From Pseudocoprococcus catus (lineage in GTDB: Bacteria; Bacillota; Clostridia; Lachnospirales; Lachnospiraceae), in assembly GCF_902381825.1 (NCBI RefSeq), contig NZ_LR698973.1:91973-98816 (forward strand): DNA of 6,844 bases, in the 5' to 3' direction. This document shows, piece by piece, positions 6,169 through 6,844 of the stretch (position 1 is the first letter of the stretch; the number at the start of each line of letters is the position of its first letter). The notes under the pieces are model-generated. The model was not told the origin of the DNA and made no database searches. It was given only the letters and a program-made list of their open reading frames with translations. The translations under genes were made by a program, and so were the position numbers.

Positions 6169-6259
6169 TGTGACACCTCCGTTTTTTGGTTCGTTTTATC
6201 CTGTATCTGAAAGGACAAACAAGACTTGCTTTTTGAAGTGTTTTTGTTTATCCTGTTAC

Positions 6260-6289
6260 TAGTATGTGAATGACGTACAGAAACTATGA
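6260..6289 (-). promoter_or_regulatory. Sigma-G promoter of the SASP gene
   Basis: On the - strand, TCATA (6289-6285) and CATACTA (6266-6260) are 18 nt apart. The -10 is a perfect match to the sigma-G form and the -35 has 4 of 5 bases of G-[CT]-A-T-A. Transcription would start near 6253. Sigma-G control is the known rule for SASP genes. Confidence 0.75.
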
Positions 6290-6320
6290 GTGGAATAATT
6301 AGGAGGTTTTGAGTCGTTTT

Positions 6321-6812
6321 ATGGAAATAGAGCGTAAATTTTTAATTCAAAAAATGCCGGAGCATCCGGAACAATACAAGAGCCATCTAATCGAACAGGC
6401 CTATCTGAATGTGCGTCCTGTTGTTAGAGTACGCCGTGAAGATGAGAATTATTATATGACCTACAAAGGCGGAGGAATGATGGCCAGAGAAGAATACAAT
6501 CTGCCATTGGATGCAGATTCATATGCCCATCTTCTTCAGAAAGCAGATGGCAATATTATTACCAAAAGACGTTATTTGATACCTTTTCATGCCTATACAA
6601 TAGAGCTGGATGTTTTTGAAGGCCTGTTTGAAGGCATTGTTGTGGCGGAAGTGGAATTTCCCAGTATTGAAGAAGCGGAAAGCTTTGCGGCGCCGGAATG
6701 GTTTGGTGAAGATGTGACTTATGACGGCCGGTATCATAACAGTGCCATGAGCAGAATGAAAGTGGAAGAGATTGTTGAGATACAAAGTCTTTTTGCATCA
6801 GAAGGAAAATGA
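6321..6812 (+). CDS. CYTH-domain protein, probable tripolyphosphatase-like
   Basis: This 163-residue cytoplasmic protein opens with MEIERKFLI, the ExExK metal/phosphate signature of CYTH (triphosphate tunnel) enzymes. Further tunnel residues are visible in VRVRR (28-32), MTYKG (39-43), REEYNLP (49-55), KRRYLIPF (75-82), IELDVFEG (87-94) and VAEVEF (100-105). The size fits the small bacterial class acting on inorganic tripolyphosphate; adenylate cyclase or thiamine triphosphatase activity is also known in the fold, so the substrate is not fixed. The start is not clear-cut: AGGAGG (6301-6306) is 14 nt before ATG 6321, longer than usual, while an in-frame TTG at 6309 is only 2 nt away. I prefer the ATG because the family normally begins at this signature. 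It is divergent from the SASP gene and the upstream region overlaps the SASP promoter. Confidence 0.88.
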   Translation: MEIERKFLIQKMPEHPEQYKSHLIEQAYLNVRPVVRVRREDENYYMTYKGGGMMAREEYNLPLDADSYAHLLQKADGNIITKRRYLIPFHAYTIELDVFEGLFEGIVVAEVEFPSIEEAESFAAPEWFGEDVTYDGRYHNSAMSRMKVEEIVEIQSLFASEGK

Positions 6813-6844
6813 TTAGGCGAAAATAGTCAGACAAAGCCAATATT

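Noticed and set aside
5806..6210. 134-codon open frame on + across the SASP gene
   Set aside because: It runs over the SASP terminator and is antisense to a well-supported SASP gene.
6270..6299. ATGACG / AATAAT as a CYTH gene promoter
   Set aside because: Spacing is 18 nt and the hexamers are fair, but transcription would start near 6306 and leave out the AGGAGG site.

Overview
The window looks like chromosomal DNA of a low-to-moderate GC, endospore-forming Firmicute, most likely a Clostridia relative near Lachnospiraceae. The evidence is a SpoVAE spore membrane protein, an alpha/beta-type small acid-soluble spore protein (SASP), strong AGGAGG ribosome sites, sigma-A-like extended -10 promoters and sigma-G-like promoters. 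I see no mobile element, rRNA, tRNA or CRISPR array, and the taxonomic placement is inference from gene types only.

Layout. Left end (1-660): a single spoVAE gene on + behind a possible sigma-G promoter, ending at a long inverted repeat that can terminate transcription from both sides. Positions 659-3286 (- strand): a class A penicillin-binding protein (PBP1A/PonA type) whose last 14 pentapeptides are encoded by a 210-bp array of 15-bp repeats. Positions 3287-3429 form a divergent promoter region. Then on +: a YigZ/IMPACT-family protein (3430-4101) and a lipoprotein form of trigger factor (4210-5403) that has lost the ribosome-binding domain. Next is a very good sigma-A-type promoter, a foldable leader and a 43-residue single-span membrane miniprotein with an acidic tail (5576-5707), closed by a terminator. 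Convergent to it on - lies the SASP gene (5953-6168), with a good sigma-G promoter, a leader of about 85 nt and its own terminator. The right end carries a small CYTH-domain protein on + (6321-6812).

How the parts relate. Two genes belong to the late forespore programme (spoVAE for dipicolinate movement, SASP for DNA protection). Two products act outside the membrane: the PBP polymerises and crosslinks wall, and the trigger-factor-like lipoprotein probably folds exported proteins. The YigZ and CYTH proteins are common housekeeping-type genes of uncertain physiological role. The genes mostly appear to be individually transcribed units rather than one pathway operon. I found no convincing new multi-gene system. 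The items most worth a second look are the repeat-encoded PBP tail, the exported trigger factor, and the unannotated 43-residue membrane protein with its promoter and leader.
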